Of a stretch of DNA of 64,000 nucleotides, positions 17,012 through 25,896 are shown one piece after another (within the stretch, counting starts at the first letter, position 1; each line of letters begins with the position of its first letter). Origin of the DNA: CAKMMH01 sp927798255 (GTDB taxonomy: Bacteria; Bdellovibrionota_C; UBA2361; CAKMMH01); contig JAXFOK010000015.1 in NCBI GenBank assembly GCA_034180415.1, forward strand, positions 62,001 to 126,000, read 5' to 3'. Below the pieces are notes generated by a model that did not search any database, had not been told where the DNA came from, and worked only from the letters and a program-made list of their open reading frames with translations. The position numbers were made by a program, and so were the translations under genes.

Positions 17012-18559
17012 TTATTTCATCTCAACGGAATAAATTCTCGTTGCATATTTTGTTGCATTTTTAAATTTCTTTGAATCGGTAAATACGATTGCAAATCGAA
17101 TGTGAGCTCCAGGTGTTAGTCTCTGCTTTTTGCCACTTTTAGAATTTTGCATTTTTTCTAAAATGCCACTTTCTAATGCGCGAAGTTCACTTGTCTTGTG
17201 TAACCCTAATTCAGAACTTGCTTTGATTTGTTTACTTAATAAGACATTTGAGTCGTCATCAAATAAAATTCCTTCTAGCAAGATATCATCATCATAAATA
17301 ACCTTATCAGAATCGTTTAACACTCGTCCTGTTATTATTTTAATATTTTCACCATTATTAAGGGTCTCATTTAAAATTTTAACATTTTTTAAAAATAAGC
17401 CAGCTGGAGGTACTTTACCAGTTTTGAAAATTCCTAGATCTATTTTTTTAAATAATGTATTGTTGGATTGTAAATAAAAACCACAAAAGGCTAATACTAT
17501 AAGAAAACAAACAAATGGTAAACATAATTTATAAACTGCTTCCCACGATCTAACCTTCTTTTGCACATTATCTGCTTTTTCGGTATCTTTTTTTCTGTTA
17601 TTAAATTCAAATGATTTTTTACTATCAGCAAAATGGTTCTTCTTAGGCATGGCTAATAAATCATTTTCTTGATTAGAATCATTTGAAAAATTATCGAAAT
17701 CATTATTAAAATTATTTGTTTTTGAATTTAGCCAAGAGTCAAATTCTGAAGTTTTATTACTATTAGACTTATAGGAAGATGTTTTTAATGATGAGTTATT
17801 ATAAGTATTTCTCGTAACTGTAGGTCCATCTTTTATAAAAGCACTCTTTCTGTTAATTTTTGAAGTATCTGAACCTTTAACATCCTCATAAAAAGAATCT
17901 TCATCTGTGTATGATGATTTGCTGTTTCTTTTTTTTGAAATTTGTGTGTTGTCATCATTGTCAATAACAAATTTATCATCATTTTTGTTGTTTTTTCTGT
18001 TTCCTTTACTATCTAAAAAGTAATTATCGTGTCTTAAATATTTTTTTTGTTTTATTTCTTGTGTAATGTTAAAATCTTCCTCATCTCCCTCATATTCTAC
18101 ATCTTCATTGTTTTCTGCATCTTCTTCTTCGTTTTCTTCATCGTAATCTTCATCATTCTCTAACTCTTCTTCATAGTCTTCTTCATCGTCTTCGATATCT
18201 TCTTCTTCAGTTTCTTCGTATTCTTCCTCCTTATCTTCTCCTTTCTCATATTCTTCTTCATATTCTTCTTGGGCTTCTTCTTGTGAATCTCCCATTTCAA
18301 ATTCATCTTTATCTATAGAATTATTGTTAGCATCAATTTCAAAATCGTCTGATAAATTATTTTGCGATTTTTTGTCAGGATCTAAGTCTTCAAGCTTTAT
18401 AGTAAATAAATTGTCACATTTTGAACAATGAAATTGAGGGTCGCTTGTCAAATTTGAAAGCTTTGCCTGTTTTATAGAAAATTTTGTTTGACATTCAGGA
18501 CACTGAATGATTAACATTTTATCAGAATTGTTTGAATTTCTTGAATTTTGTTTCCTCAT
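17012..18559 (-). CDS. Zinc-ribbon (MJ0042-like) membrane protein with acidic linker and DUF3426-like domain
   Basis: The 515-residue protein begins with a CxxC zinc ribbon (C20, C23, C45, C48) of the MJ0042 type. A very acidic, low-complexity region follows (about 55-165, long Glu/Asp runs), then a polar Ser/Asn-rich linker, one transmembrane segment (about 346-368, KLCLPFVCFLIVLAFCGFYL), and a C-terminal beta domain like DUF3426, with the ending MLPGAHIRFA-type pattern (TPGAHIRFAIVF). Topology: zinc ribbon in the cytosol, C-terminal domain in the periplasm. Such proteins are known mainly from proteobacteria but lack an established function. It is first in the four-gene run, so it sits at the head of the putative operon. 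Confidence 0.75.
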   Translation of the reverse strand: MRKQNSRNSNNSDKMLIIQCPECQTKFSIKQAKLSNLTSDPQFHCSKCDNLFTIKLEDLDPDKKSQNNLSDDFEIDANNNSIDKDEFEMGDSQEEAQEEYEEEYEKGEDKEEEYEETEEEDIEDDEEDYEEELENDEDYDEENEEEDAENNEDVEYEGDEEDFNITQEIKQKKYLRHDNYFLDSKGNRKNNKNDDKFVIDNDDNTQISKKRNSKSSYTDEDSFYEDVKGSDTSKINRKSAFIKDGPTVTRNTYNNSSLKTSSYKSNSNKTSEFDSWLNSKTNNFNNDFDNFSNDSNQENDLLAMPKKNHFADSKKSFEFNNRKKDTEKADNVQKKVRSWEAVYKLCLPFVCFLIVLAFCGFYLQSNNTLFKKIDLGIFKTGKVPPAGLFLKNVKILNETLNNGENIKIITGRVLNDSDKVIYDDDILLEGILFDDDSNVLLSKQIKASSELGLHKTSELRALESGILEKMQNSKSGKKQRLTPGAHIRFAIVFTDSKKFKNATKYATRIYSVEMK

Positions 18560-18675
18560 ATTATTAATAAAAACAATAAATTATAAAACCAATTGTATAT
18601 TCTATTAAAGTAATAACTTTAGCAGAGCTTTAAATTTACATTATTTATAGATATAATATAATAATATATTAGGAT

Positions 18676-18831
18676 ATGAGCAACAGACTTTTTTTAGAAA
18701 AGCTTTTAAAAACGATTGTTCTCTTTGATTCTTCTATTTTTTATATTATGGTTTTAAATGGTGTAGGAACTTTCCTAAGATTACCTATAAATGTATATAA
18801 AAAACAAGTAATTTCATTAAAAAACTTATAA
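18676..18831 (+). CDS. Possible small protein, 51 residues
   Basis: An ATG-to-TAA frame of 51 residues in the 320-bp spacer between the zinc-ribbon gene and the GT4 gene. It has a hydrophobic centre (TIVLFDSSIFYIMVLNGVG) and a basic C-terminus. An AGGAT site sits too close to the start for a good ribosome site. No family recognised. The rest of the spacer (18560-18879) is AT-rich with no other feature. Confidence 0.25.
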   Translation: MSNRLFLEKLLKTIVLFDSSIFYIMVLNGVGTFLRLPINVYKKQVISLKNL

Positions 18832-18879
18832 AACGATAAAATAGATTATTTTTTATGATTTTTAAGATGTAAGTGGAGT

Positions 18880-20037
18880 ATGGACTGTAAACAATATCAA
18901 TTAACTTTATTTCTAGGTAGACATAAGACACGTTGCGCTGGTTTTTGGATGTATTCAGTAGAGTTGATTAACGCACTTTGTGAGTTAGTACAAGATGAAA
19001 GGGAAATAAAAAACATAATTTTCCCTATGAAGATAGTATTTTCAGGTTTAGATCAGCAGCAAGATGAGCTTGAAAAAATAAAAATGAAATATGCAGATTT
19101 GCCTATTGATATTGTTAGACTTGATGATTTTAAAAATCACAGAAAATTTGGTGTATTTTTTGATTTTTTTAGAGTGTGTAAAAATACCAAAATTTTACAT
19201 GCAACTTCAAATGTCCTTCCACTTATTTGTAGTGGAAAAAAAATATTAACAATTCATGATTTATTCCAAGCATATCCCGTAAATACACCTAGAGGTATTT
19301 ATGAAAAATTTAGAATACTTATTTATAAGTTCCTGTTTTTATTGCAATTTAATATGGCTAATATAATAAATACAGATTTAGATAATGTTGCTGATGAGTT
19401 AAAAAAACGATATAAGAAGTTAAATAATGTATGCACTATACTGCCAGGTTTAAAATCAGTTTATGTTAATTCTAAGTTTATAGAAAGAGAACATAATTAT
19501 CCATATCTCTTAAGTTTCGCTTCGTCTGATTCAAGGAAAAATATAAGGCGTGTTATAGAAGCTTTTGCTAACACACATTTTTTAGAGAATATTTACCTTA
19601 GAATAATTACAAGCTCTAATGACTTAAAAGAAGAATTAGAAGTATTTTTAAAAGCTAATAACATTTCAAATATCGAAGTACTAGCTCAAGTTTCTGATAT
19701 AGATTTACAAGAAATGTACGCAACCTCTAGAGCGTTAATTTTCCCATCGTTAGCTGAGGGGTTTGGTTTTCCTATTTATGAAGCACTTTCACAAGGAATT
19801 CCTGTGGTAGCATCAGCTAATTTGACTATTGAACAAATAAGAGCAGAGGTTAGGCCATTTGTGATAGAATGTGATCCTTATTCGTGTAGCTCAATAAGTA
19901 ATGCTATGCAAAGGGTAGTTAGTTTATCTTTAAGAGTTGAAAAAAGGAAAAAAGTTGCTGAATACATTAAAAATACGTTAAATTTTAAAAATACTGCTAT
20001 TCAATTTGTAAAACTTTATAGTAGCTGTCTTAAGTAG
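18880..20037 (+). CDS. GT4-family glycosyltransferase
   Basis: A 385-residue GT-B enzyme of the GT4/glycosyltransferase 1 type. The acceptor half has FLGRHKTRCAGFWMY and TIHDLFQ (family: H.hD.); the nucleotide-sugar half has the LLSFASSDSRKNIRRVIEA strand-loop and the donor-binding motif PSLAEGFGFPIYEALSQGIP (family: EGFGlp.lEAmA.G.P). Retaining transfer of a sugar onto lipid A core, O-chain or another glycan is the likely job; the acceptor is unknown. It precedes rlmB on the same strand by 35 bases but is far from the main polysaccharide block at 52-61 kb. Confidence 0.85.
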   Translation: MDCKQYQLTLFLGRHKTRCAGFWMYSVELINALCELVQDEREIKNIIFPMKIVFSGLDQQQDELEKIKMKYADLPIDIVRLDDFKNHRKFGVFFDFFRVCKNTKILHATSNVLPLICSGKKILTIHDLFQAYPVNTPRGIYEKFRILIYKFLFLLQFNMANIINTDLDNVADELKKRYKKLNNVCTILPGLKSVYVNSKFIEREHNYPYLLSFASSDSRKNIRRVIEAFANTHFLENIYLRIITSSNDLKEELEVFLKANNISNIEVLAQVSDIDLQEMYATSRALIFPSLAEGFGFPIYEALSQGIPVVASANLTIEQIRAEVRPFVIECDPYSCSSISNAMQRVVSLSLRVEKRKKVAEYIKNTLNFKNTAIQFVKLYSSCLK

Positions 20038-20072
20038 TTTAATAATTTGATTAAGTTAATATTAGGTTTTTT

Positions 20073-20912
20073 ATGAAGAAATATAATGATAATAAAAGCG
20101 TAAATGGAAAAAAAATATCAAAAGAAAAAAAGTATCTAGATAAACAAGTAAATGATTTTAGCATACCAAAAGAGCTTAATAACAAGCGAATAATTCCTGG
20201 GAGAAATGCTGTTTATGAAGTTCTTAGGTATGTACCAAATAAAATTATTAAACTTTATTATTCAAGTGAAAATGGAGATAAAAGAAGTAGTGATATTTTA
20301 AAATTAGCAAAGGATAATGGCATAAAATTAGAACTTGTTACAAAACAAGATATTTTAAAGATATCTAATGTTGATAACAATCAAGGATTTTTAGCAATTG
20401 TAAAAAATAATTCAGATAATTCTTTAAAAACTTATCTTCAGAATATTAAAAATTTTCAAAATGAAAAAATATGCATAGTGGCAGTTGATTCAGTTGAAGA
20501 TCCTCATAATTTAGGTGCTATTTATAGGGCTTCTGAGTGTTTTGGGGTAAGTGCAGTATTAATTTGTAAAAATAGAGGAGTTTGTATTACACCAACTGTC
20601 GCAAAAGTTGCCGTAGGTGCCACAGAATTAGTTAATACAATTGAAGTTAGTAATATGTTAACAGCTATAAGAGAGTTAAAAAAAGAAGGATTTTGGTGTA
20701 TCGCTGCAGATGTTAACGAAAAATCTGTAAATTTACATGATTTTGAATTCCCTGAAAAATCTGTTCTAATTGTCGGAGCGGAAGGAACAGGGGTGAAAAA
20801 AGCCTTAAAAGACGAGGCTGATTTCATCATAAAAATTCCTCAAGCAGGTAGAATAGATTCGCTTAATGTGTCGCAAGCTACGGCTGTTATTCTCTATCAA
20901 ATGACAAAATAG
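20073..20912 (+). CDS. rlmB: 23S rRNA 2'-O-methyltransferase, RlmB/TrmH family
   Basis: A SPOUT methyltransferase of 279 residues. After an N-terminal substrate-binding domain (IPGRNAVYEVLRY, typical of RlmB) the trefoil-knot motifs are present: VDSVEDPHNLGAIYRASECF (motif 1, Asn and Arg), IVGAEGTGVKK (motif 2) and IKIPQAGRIDSLNVSQATAV (motif 3). It 2'-O-methylates a guanosine of 23S rRNA (Gm2251 in E. coli). The 3' end is overlapped by a long palindromic element starting at 20903. Assignment within the TrmH family rests on the N-terminal motif. Confidence 0.9.
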   Translation: MKKYNDNKSVNGKKISKEKKYLDKQVNDFSIPKELNNKRIIPGRNAVYEVLRYVPNKIIKLYYSSENGDKRSSDILKLAKDNGIKLELVTKQDILKISNVDNNQGFLAIVKNNSDNSLKTYLQNIKNFQNEKICIVAVDSVEDPHNLGAIYRASECFGVSAVLICKNRGVCITPTVAKVAVGATELVNTIEVSNMLTAIRELKKEGFWCIAADVNEKSVNLHDFEFPEKSVLIVGAEGTGVKKALKDEADFIIKIPQAGRIDSLNVSQATAVILYQMTK

Positions 20913-21033
20913 GCGATATATCGAAAAATACTTCGTTATTCGGCAGTGACTTCATCCTCGCTGTACTAAGTAGTACACCTGCGGTGAAGTCCTACCGAAT
21001 GCCTTGTCTTTTTCGCATCTCGCCTATTTTGTC
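20903..21033. repeat. 131-bp palindromic element overlapping the rlmB stop
   Basis: Outer arms (20903-20930 against 21006-21033) are near-perfect inverted copies, both reading as the GACAAAATAGGCGA family. An inner imperfect palindrome runs from 20938 to 21000: it begins ATTCGG and ends CCGAAT, with GACTTCA/TGAAGTC and TGTACTA/TAGTACA also paired. The outer arm begins inside the last codons of rlmB (stop at 20910-20912). The size and architecture suit a small non-autonomous mobile palindrome (MITE- or RPE-like). No gene is inside. Confidence 0.75.
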
Positions 21034-21058
21034 GCGATAAAGATTTTTGGTAGTATTT

Positions 21059-21079
21059 AGGCGATATATCGAAAAATAC
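21059..21079. repeat. Partial second copy of the palindrome end
   Basis: Bases 21059-21079 exactly repeat 20911-20931 (a 21-base direct repeat containing GCGATATATCGAAAAATA). It is a left-end fragment of the 131-bp element, 148 bases downstream. This suggests a duplicated or decayed insertion in the rlmB-scpA spacer. The rest of the spacer to 21172 shows nothing else. Confidence 0.7.
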
Positions 21080-21172
21080 GTATTTTACTATTTTATATGC
21101 CTAATCCTTTGACTATATTGTATTAAATGTATAAACTAACTAAAGATTTTTGTTTAAATTATTTAAATTAAG

Positions 21173-22045
21173 ATGTTAGAAAATCGAGAAACAAATACTA
21201 ATAATTCAAATAGTAATGTTAATAACACAAATAGCATTAGGATAGAGTCAGTGTCTGGTAATCCATTCGAGATAAAACTAGATTTCTTTGATGGTCCTAT
21301 CGATTTACTTTTACACCTCGTAAAAAAGAATGAGTTAGAAATCGAAAAATTATCTTTAGTGCAAGTTGCTAATCAGTACCTTGAATGTCTTGAAGCCATG
21401 AAAAGGATTGATCTAGATGTCGCAGGTGAGTATCTTGTGATGGCTACAACTCTTCTTGCTATAAAAGCATCGTTTCTTCTACATGAGCCAATAGAGCTTG
21501 AAGTAAATGATGACGGTGATTTAGTTGACCCTTCAGAAGAGCTTCTAAAGAGATTAAAGGAAGCTCAAATATATAAAGAGGGCGCAAGGGAACTTTCAAA
21601 AGCTAAGATTTTAGGATTTGATGTTTTTGCTAGACCATCAAGTTTAAAAAATTATGAGTCAACAGAAATACAGCTAAAAGATGAAGACGCAACACTTCTT
21701 GCCGTTGCATTTGGAAAAGTGTTAAAGGGGTTAAAAAATAGAGGTGATTATGTCGTTGAGGTTGATAACGTTTCTATTGTTGAAAGAATGATGAATATTT
21801 TAGATAAAATTAAGGAATCGGGAAATAAAATTAAATTTTCTGATTTATCTAAAGATTTTAAATCTGTTGTGGATGTCGTTGGTTCGTTCTGTGCATTACT
21901 TGAGTTATGTAGAAGGCATATCTTAAAAGTGTTTCAAGAAGATACCTTTAAAGATATAGTAATTAGTTTAGATGATCTTGAATTCGATGCAGATAAATTT
22001 AAGAAAGAGTATAAAAGAGAAACTGAACTAGAATTTGCGATTTAG
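21173..22045 (+). CDS. scpA: Segregation and condensation protein A
   Basis: The 290-residue kleisin ScpA. The diagnostic core FDGPIDLLLHLVKKNELEIE begins near residue 39, followed by LSLVQVANQYL, an N-terminal helical bundle and a C-terminal winged helix (about 205-280). It bridges the SMC head domains and works with ScpB in chromosome compaction; scpB is the next gene. An Asn-rich N-terminal extension (residues 1-28) precedes the core. The start lacks a clear Shine-Dalgarno, but no better in-frame ATG is nearby. Confidence 0.92.
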   Translation: MLENRETNTNNSNSNVNNTNSIRIESVSGNPFEIKLDFFDGPIDLLLHLVKKNELEIEKLSLVQVANQYLECLEAMKRIDLDVAGEYLVMATTLLAIKASFLLHEPIELEVNDDGDLVDPSEELLKRLKEAQIYKEGARELSKAKILGFDVFARPSSLKNYESTEIQLKDEDATLLAVAFGKVLKGLKNRGDYVVEVDNVSIVERMMNILDKIKESGNKIKFSDLSKDFKSVVDVVGSFCALLELCRRHILKVFQEDTFKDIVISLDDLEFDADKFKKEYKRETELEFAI

Positions 22046-22093
22046 TTTTTTATTATGTTTATTATTTGAAAATTTAAATTTGGAATATAAATT

Positions 22094-22882
22094 ATGATAA
22101 TTGATGAAAATATAATAAATGCAGAAAATATTAAAACTTCAAATGATTCGAATGATGGATCTATGGTAGGCAATGAGAATTTAATTGATAATGCTCTAGA
22201 AAATGATTTAAGAGATGTTATAAATTGTGAGATAGAAGATAAATCCATAAATGAAACATGTGGTAATGATAATATAGAAGAAGATGAAGAAGATGATGAA
22301 GAAGAAGATAATGCGGAAAATGACGAGAAGTTAGGAATAGAACTTAATAAGCAAGTTGTTGAAGCATTACTTTTTGCAAATGGAGAAGAGCTTTCTTTAG
22401 AAAAATTAGAAGAGGCATTGCAAGTTCCTAAAGATCAAATTTTATTTTGGATAGATGAGCTTTGTAAAAAATACAATAGTGATGAATCTTCTTTTGAGCT
22501 TGTTAAATTAAATGATAAATATCAATTAAGAACAAAAGATACATATAGCGCATATATAAGAAGGTTAAAAATTCAAAAGCCAAGACGATTAAGTAATTCA
22601 GCTCTTGAAACACTTGCAGTAATTGCTTACAAACAACCTATAATGAAAAGTGAAATAGAAAGAATTAGAGGAGTCGACGCTACTCCTACTATAAAGACAC
22701 TTATTTCTAGAAATTTAATTAAAATTATGGGACATGCAGATAAAATCGGACAACCTGCTCTTTACGCAACTACTGATGATTTCTTAAAAGTGTTTAATTT
22801 AAATTCGTTAAAAGATTTACCTAATCTAAGAGAAATCGTAAACATCACTGATGAACCTGAAGAAATGCCAGAAGAAGCTTAA
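22094..22882 (+). CDS. scpB: Segregation and condensation protein B
   Basis: A 262-residue ScpB: two winged helices, with VVEALLFANGEELSLEKLEEA (about 93-113) and LETLAVIAYKQPIMKSEIERIRGVD (about 172-196), the family signature. It dimerises and stabilises the SMC-ScpA complex. The protein has an unusual N-terminal extension of about 85 residues that includes an acidic run (about 55-75: EEDEEDDEEEDNAENDE), unlike most ScpB proteins, which start with the first winged helix. Other proteins in this window carry similar acidic runs. Confidence 0.92.
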   Translation: MIIDENIINAENIKTSNDSNDGSMVGNENLIDNALENDLRDVINCEIEDKSINETCGNDNIEEDEEDDEEEDNAENDEKLGIELNKQVVEALLFANGEELSLEKLEEALQVPKDQILFWIDELCKKYNSDESSFELVKLNDKYQLRTKDTYSAYIRRLKIQKPRRLSNSALETLAVIAYKQPIMKSEIERIRGVDATPTIKTLISRNLIKIMGHADKIGQPALYATTDDFLKVFNLNSLKDLPNLREIVNITDEPEEMPEEA

Positions 22883-22906
22883 AAATTTTAGGAGAATAAG
22901 AGTACT

Positions 22907-23710
22907 ATGAGTAAAAAAATGAGACTTGCAAAATTTCTAGCAGAATGTGGCGTAGCTTCAAGAAGAAAATCAGAGGAGCTTATAGAAGAAGGAAGAGTTA
23001 AAGTTAATAATATTGTTGTTACAGATGTTGCAACAACGGTTGACGCATTCATTGATAAAGTTAAATTTAATAATAAAATGTTAGAAATCCCATCAAAAGG
23101 TATTATTTTACTTCATAAACCTCGTGCTGTTATTTCAGCAAGGCAAACAGAAGAAGAGGAAAGAAAGGTAGTTTCTGATTTACTTCCTAAAAAGTATGAA
23201 AGTTACTTTCCTGTTGGAAGACTTGATTTTGAATCTACAGGACTTGTCCTTATGACAAATGATGGAGATTTAGCGCAAGTTTTAATGCATCCAAAATATA
23301 ATTTTATAAGAGTGTATGAAGTTAAAGTTAGAGGAAAGTTAAAACCACAAGATGCATCAAAAATAAGACATGGCGTTAAATTAGATGATGGGCTTGTACA
23401 AGCAAAAATTGAAGTAATAAAAGAGCTTGAGAATTCTACTTGGATAAAAATTGCGATAAGAATAGGAAAAAATAGAGTCATTAGACGTCTTATGGAAAAG
23501 CTTGGGTATCCTGTTGAAAAATTAAAGCGTATTCAACATGGGCCTTTTAAGTTAGGTAGTATTCCTGTTGGAGAGTTTGAAGTATTAAGTTACAAGCAAT
23601 ATGAAGCGCTAAGAACAAATATTTTTAACGAAGTAAAAGAAAAAGAACGACTTAAAAAAGAATATAAAGACAAAAAATTTACAAAATTAAAAAAGAAACT
23701 TAAGAGATAA
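22907..23710 (+). CDS. rluB: Ribosomal large-subunit pseudouridine synthase (RluB/RsuA family)
   Basis: A 267-residue pseudouridine synthase. The S4 RNA-binding domain is at the N-terminus (LAKFLAECGVASRRKSEELI), then the catalytic motif with aspartate in PVGRLDFESTGLVLMTNDGD (about 103-122). The order S4 - catalytic domain and the LDxxSTGL motif fit the RsuA/RluB/RluE/RluF branch; RluB is the most usual gene next to scpA-scpB. C-terminal Lys-rich tail, typical for RNA binding. Start is supported by AGGAG 11 bases upstream. Confidence 0.9.
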   Translation: MSKKMRLAKFLAECGVASRRKSEELIEEGRVKVNNIVVTDVATTVDAFIDKVKFNNKMLEIPSKGIILLHKPRAVISARQTEEEERKVVSDLLPKKYESYFPVGRLDFESTGLVLMTNDGDLAQVLMHPKYNFIRVYEVKVRGKLKPQDASKIRHGVKLDDGLVQAKIEVIKELENSTWIKIAIRIGKNRVIRRLMEKLGYPVEKLKRIQHGPFKLGSIPVGEFEVLSYKQYEALRTNIFNEVKEKERLKKEYKDKKFTKLKKKLKR

Positions 23711-23714
23711 GATT

Positions 23715-24269
23715 ATGAACGAACAAAAAAAGAAAAAGTTATGTTACTTTTTAGCAAGTGGTTTAGGTGCAGGATTTTTACCTAAATCTCCTGGAACTTT
23801 TGGTACATTAAGTGCAATGTTATTTTATTCACTCTTAATTTTCATATTTAATATGAAATTTCATCATGGACAGTATATAATTTATATTTTATGTTTGTAT
23901 AGCATTATAGTAGGCACATATTTATCAAATAAAATTTTGACCTTTCAAGAGAATAAAGATTTAAAAGATCCGCAGTTTATAGTTATAGATGAATGGGCTG
24001 GGTATTTTATTACCATTTTATTTGCATCTTCTTTTACAGAGGTGTGTGTCGGGTTTGTGTTTTTTAGAATATTTGATATATGGAAGCCTTGGCTTGTGGG
24101 AAAGGCTGAAAATTTAAAAGGTGGATACGGTATTATGGCAGATGATATCGTAGCTGGATTGTTTTCTTTGTTTTTTATGTGTTTAATATTTAGAAATCTC
24201 TTTTTTAAGCTAGTATTACATAGCTTCTCTGTCTTTTATCATCAAATTATGTACTTCTTCTTCGTGTAA
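23715..24269 (+). CDS. pgpA: Phosphatidylglycerophosphatase A
   Basis: A 184-residue membrane phosphatase: SGLGAGFLPKSPGTFGTL (the family's N-terminal loop), IDEWAGYFIT (family: vDEvvG), and a last catalytic segment FRIFDIWKPWLVGKAENLKGGYGIMADDIVAG (D and K positions conserved). Several hydrophobic segments span the membrane. It makes phosphatidylglycerol from PGP. The gene begins 4 bases after rluB and may be co-expressed with it. Its last 54 bases overlap the convergent gene 24216-24821. Confidence 0.93.
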   Translation: MNEQKKKKLCYFLASGLGAGFLPKSPGTFGTLSAMLFYSLLIFIFNMKFHHGQYIIYILCLYSIIVGTYLSNKILTFQENKDLKDPQFIVIDEWAGYFITILFASSFTEVCVGFVFFRIFDIWKPWLVGKAENLKGGYGIMADDIVAGLFSLFFMCLIFRNLFFKLVLHSFSVFYHQIMYFFFV

Positions 24270-24821
24270 GAAACTTAAGAATTGTAAAAATAAGTCGAAG
24301 TTATTATCTTTAAACTCACTAGTACGCCATTTTATTATTTCATTATAGATTAATATTTTTGCAGGTAGACTAATTTCATTAATTTGTTCTTTAACATTTT
24401 CTATTTCATTAATTAAATTGTTATTGTAAACATAACACCATTTATAAAATAAATTTTTTCCAGAAACTGGGAATATCGTGCTATAAGAAAATTTCATCAA
24501 ATTACGAAGTGATTCAGCTGTTAACCATTCAATTGGTGTAACGTTAAAATTTTCTACATGGATAATCTTGTACAACATTAAGGTTAAAATTTCTTTTGTG
24601 GATTTATTAATTTTGTTTAACTCATTTATTAAAAATTCTTTGCTAAATCTTAAGTCATTTTGATCTTGAGTAATATTAGTATCACTTTTTACTTCATTTT
24701 GTGTAATATTTATAGCAAGCAGAAAAATATTTGAAATAATATTTCTTGTTTTGTTGTCACAAGGAATATCTAAAGAATTTATTAGGTTTTTTAAATTGTT
24801 TTTATTTAAAACTCTAATCAT
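24216..24821 (-). CDS. Hypothetical protein, 201 residues
   Basis: I recognise no family. It is predicted to be a soluble, helix-rich protein with a high content of Asn, Ile, Lys and Leu, and an IEWLTAESLRNLMKFSY segment in the middle. It is convergent with pgpA and overlaps it by 54 bases; the reading frame still looks coding (full length, start ATG at 24821, no in-frame stop). It diverges from prs across 134 bp of AT-rich promoter spacer. Confidence 0.55.
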   Translation of the reverse strand: MIRVLNKNNLKNLINSLDIPCDNKTRNIISNIFLLAINITQNEVKSDTNITQDQNDLRFSKEFLINELNKINKSTKEILTLMLYKIIHVENFNVTPIEWLTAESLRNLMKFSYSTIFPVSGKNLFYKWCYVYNNNLINEIENVKEQINEISLPAKILIYNEIIKWRTSEFKDNNFDLFLQFLSFLHEEEVHNLMIKDREAM

Positions 24822-24955
24822 AGGTATTTTTGTTATCCATAAGATTGGGCGATTTGCTCCAAATGTTTATAAAAATTTTGATAATATACTAAAATTGTTG
24901 ATAAATTTCTTATAAAAAAATGCTTATTTTTTGTTTTTTTTTCATCTAATTAAGT

Positions 24956-25891
24956 ATGGACGATAGTATAAAAATATTTTCAGGTCAGGCAAATGTTCCG
25001 TTTTGTGACAATATATGTCAAACACTTGGGGTACTTAAGTCTAGTATAGAATATATTAGATTTAATGATGGAGAACTTTCAGTAAAAATTTTGGAATCTG
25101 TTAGAGGTAAAGATGTCTTTTTAATTCAAAGTTTATCAGCTCCAGTAAATGATCACTTAATGGAAATGTTAATTACAATTGATGCATTAAAGAGAGCATC
25201 TGCAAAAAGAATTTCCGTTATAATTCCATATTTTGCATATGCTAGACAGGATAGGCTTGGTGATGGACGACAACCAATAAGTGCAAAGCTTTTAGCAAAT
25301 TTAATATCAAGCGCGGGCGCTAATAGAGTCCTTACTATTGAACCTCATACTCCTCAGCTTATGGCTTTTTTCGATATTCCTGTTGATGGCTTATCTGGAG
25401 CTAGAGTCTTTGTCGATTATGCAAAGAAGAATTTCAATTTAAATAATGTAATTATTGTTTCACCAGATGTTGGCGGTGTAGAAAGGGCAAGATTTTATGC
25501 AATGCGTCTAGGGAATTTACCACTGGCTGTAATTAATAAAAGACGTGACAGGCCAAATCATGTTGCAGAAATGTTTCTTGTAGGTGATGTTTATGGAAAA
25601 CATGCAATAATAATTGATGATATGGTAGATACAGCCCGTACACTTATAAAGGCTAGCGATCTTCTTCTTGAAGAGGGAGCGCTTGATGTTAGCGCTTTTG
25701 TAGTTCACCCAATTTTATCAAAGGATGCTATTGAAAGAGTTCAAGACTCAAACATGCAAAAACTTATCGTTACAGATACAATTTTTCATGATGACTTAGA
25801 TAAAAAAATTATAAGTATATCAATAACAAGTTTAGTCGCGAACGCTATTAAAAAACTTCACTTAGAAGAATCGCTAAGTGATTTGTATTGA
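24956..25891 (+). CDS. prs: Ribose-phosphate pyrophosphokinase (PRPP synthetase)
   Basis: A 311-residue class I PRPP synthetase. The tandem PRT folds are complete: FNDGELSVKI, the catalytic flexible-loop region YARQDRLGDGRQPISAKLLA (about 95-114; family: YaRQDrk), the Mg-binding VSPDVGGVERA, KRRDRPN and the PRPP loop IIDDMVDTARTL (about 221-232; family: vDDiidTGgT, with DTAR in place of DTGG). Cytosolic; supplies PRPP for purine, pyrimidine, His and NAD pathways. It is convergent with motB with only 5 bases between the stops. Confidence 0.95.
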   Translation: MDDSIKIFSGQANVPFCDNICQTLGVLKSSIEYIRFNDGELSVKILESVRGKDVFLIQSLSAPVNDHLMEMLITIDALKRASAKRISVIIPYFAYARQDRLGDGRQPISAKLLANLISSAGANRVLTIEPHTPQLMAFFDIPVDGLSGARVFVDYAKKNFNLNNVIIVSPDVGGVERARFYAMRLGNLPLAVINKRRDRPNHVAEMFLVGDVYGKHAIIIDDMVDTARTLIKASDLLLEEGALDVSAFVVHPILSKDAIERVQDSNMQKLIVTDTIFHDDLDKKIISISITSLVANAIKKLHLEESLSDLY

Positions 25892-25896
25892 TTACA

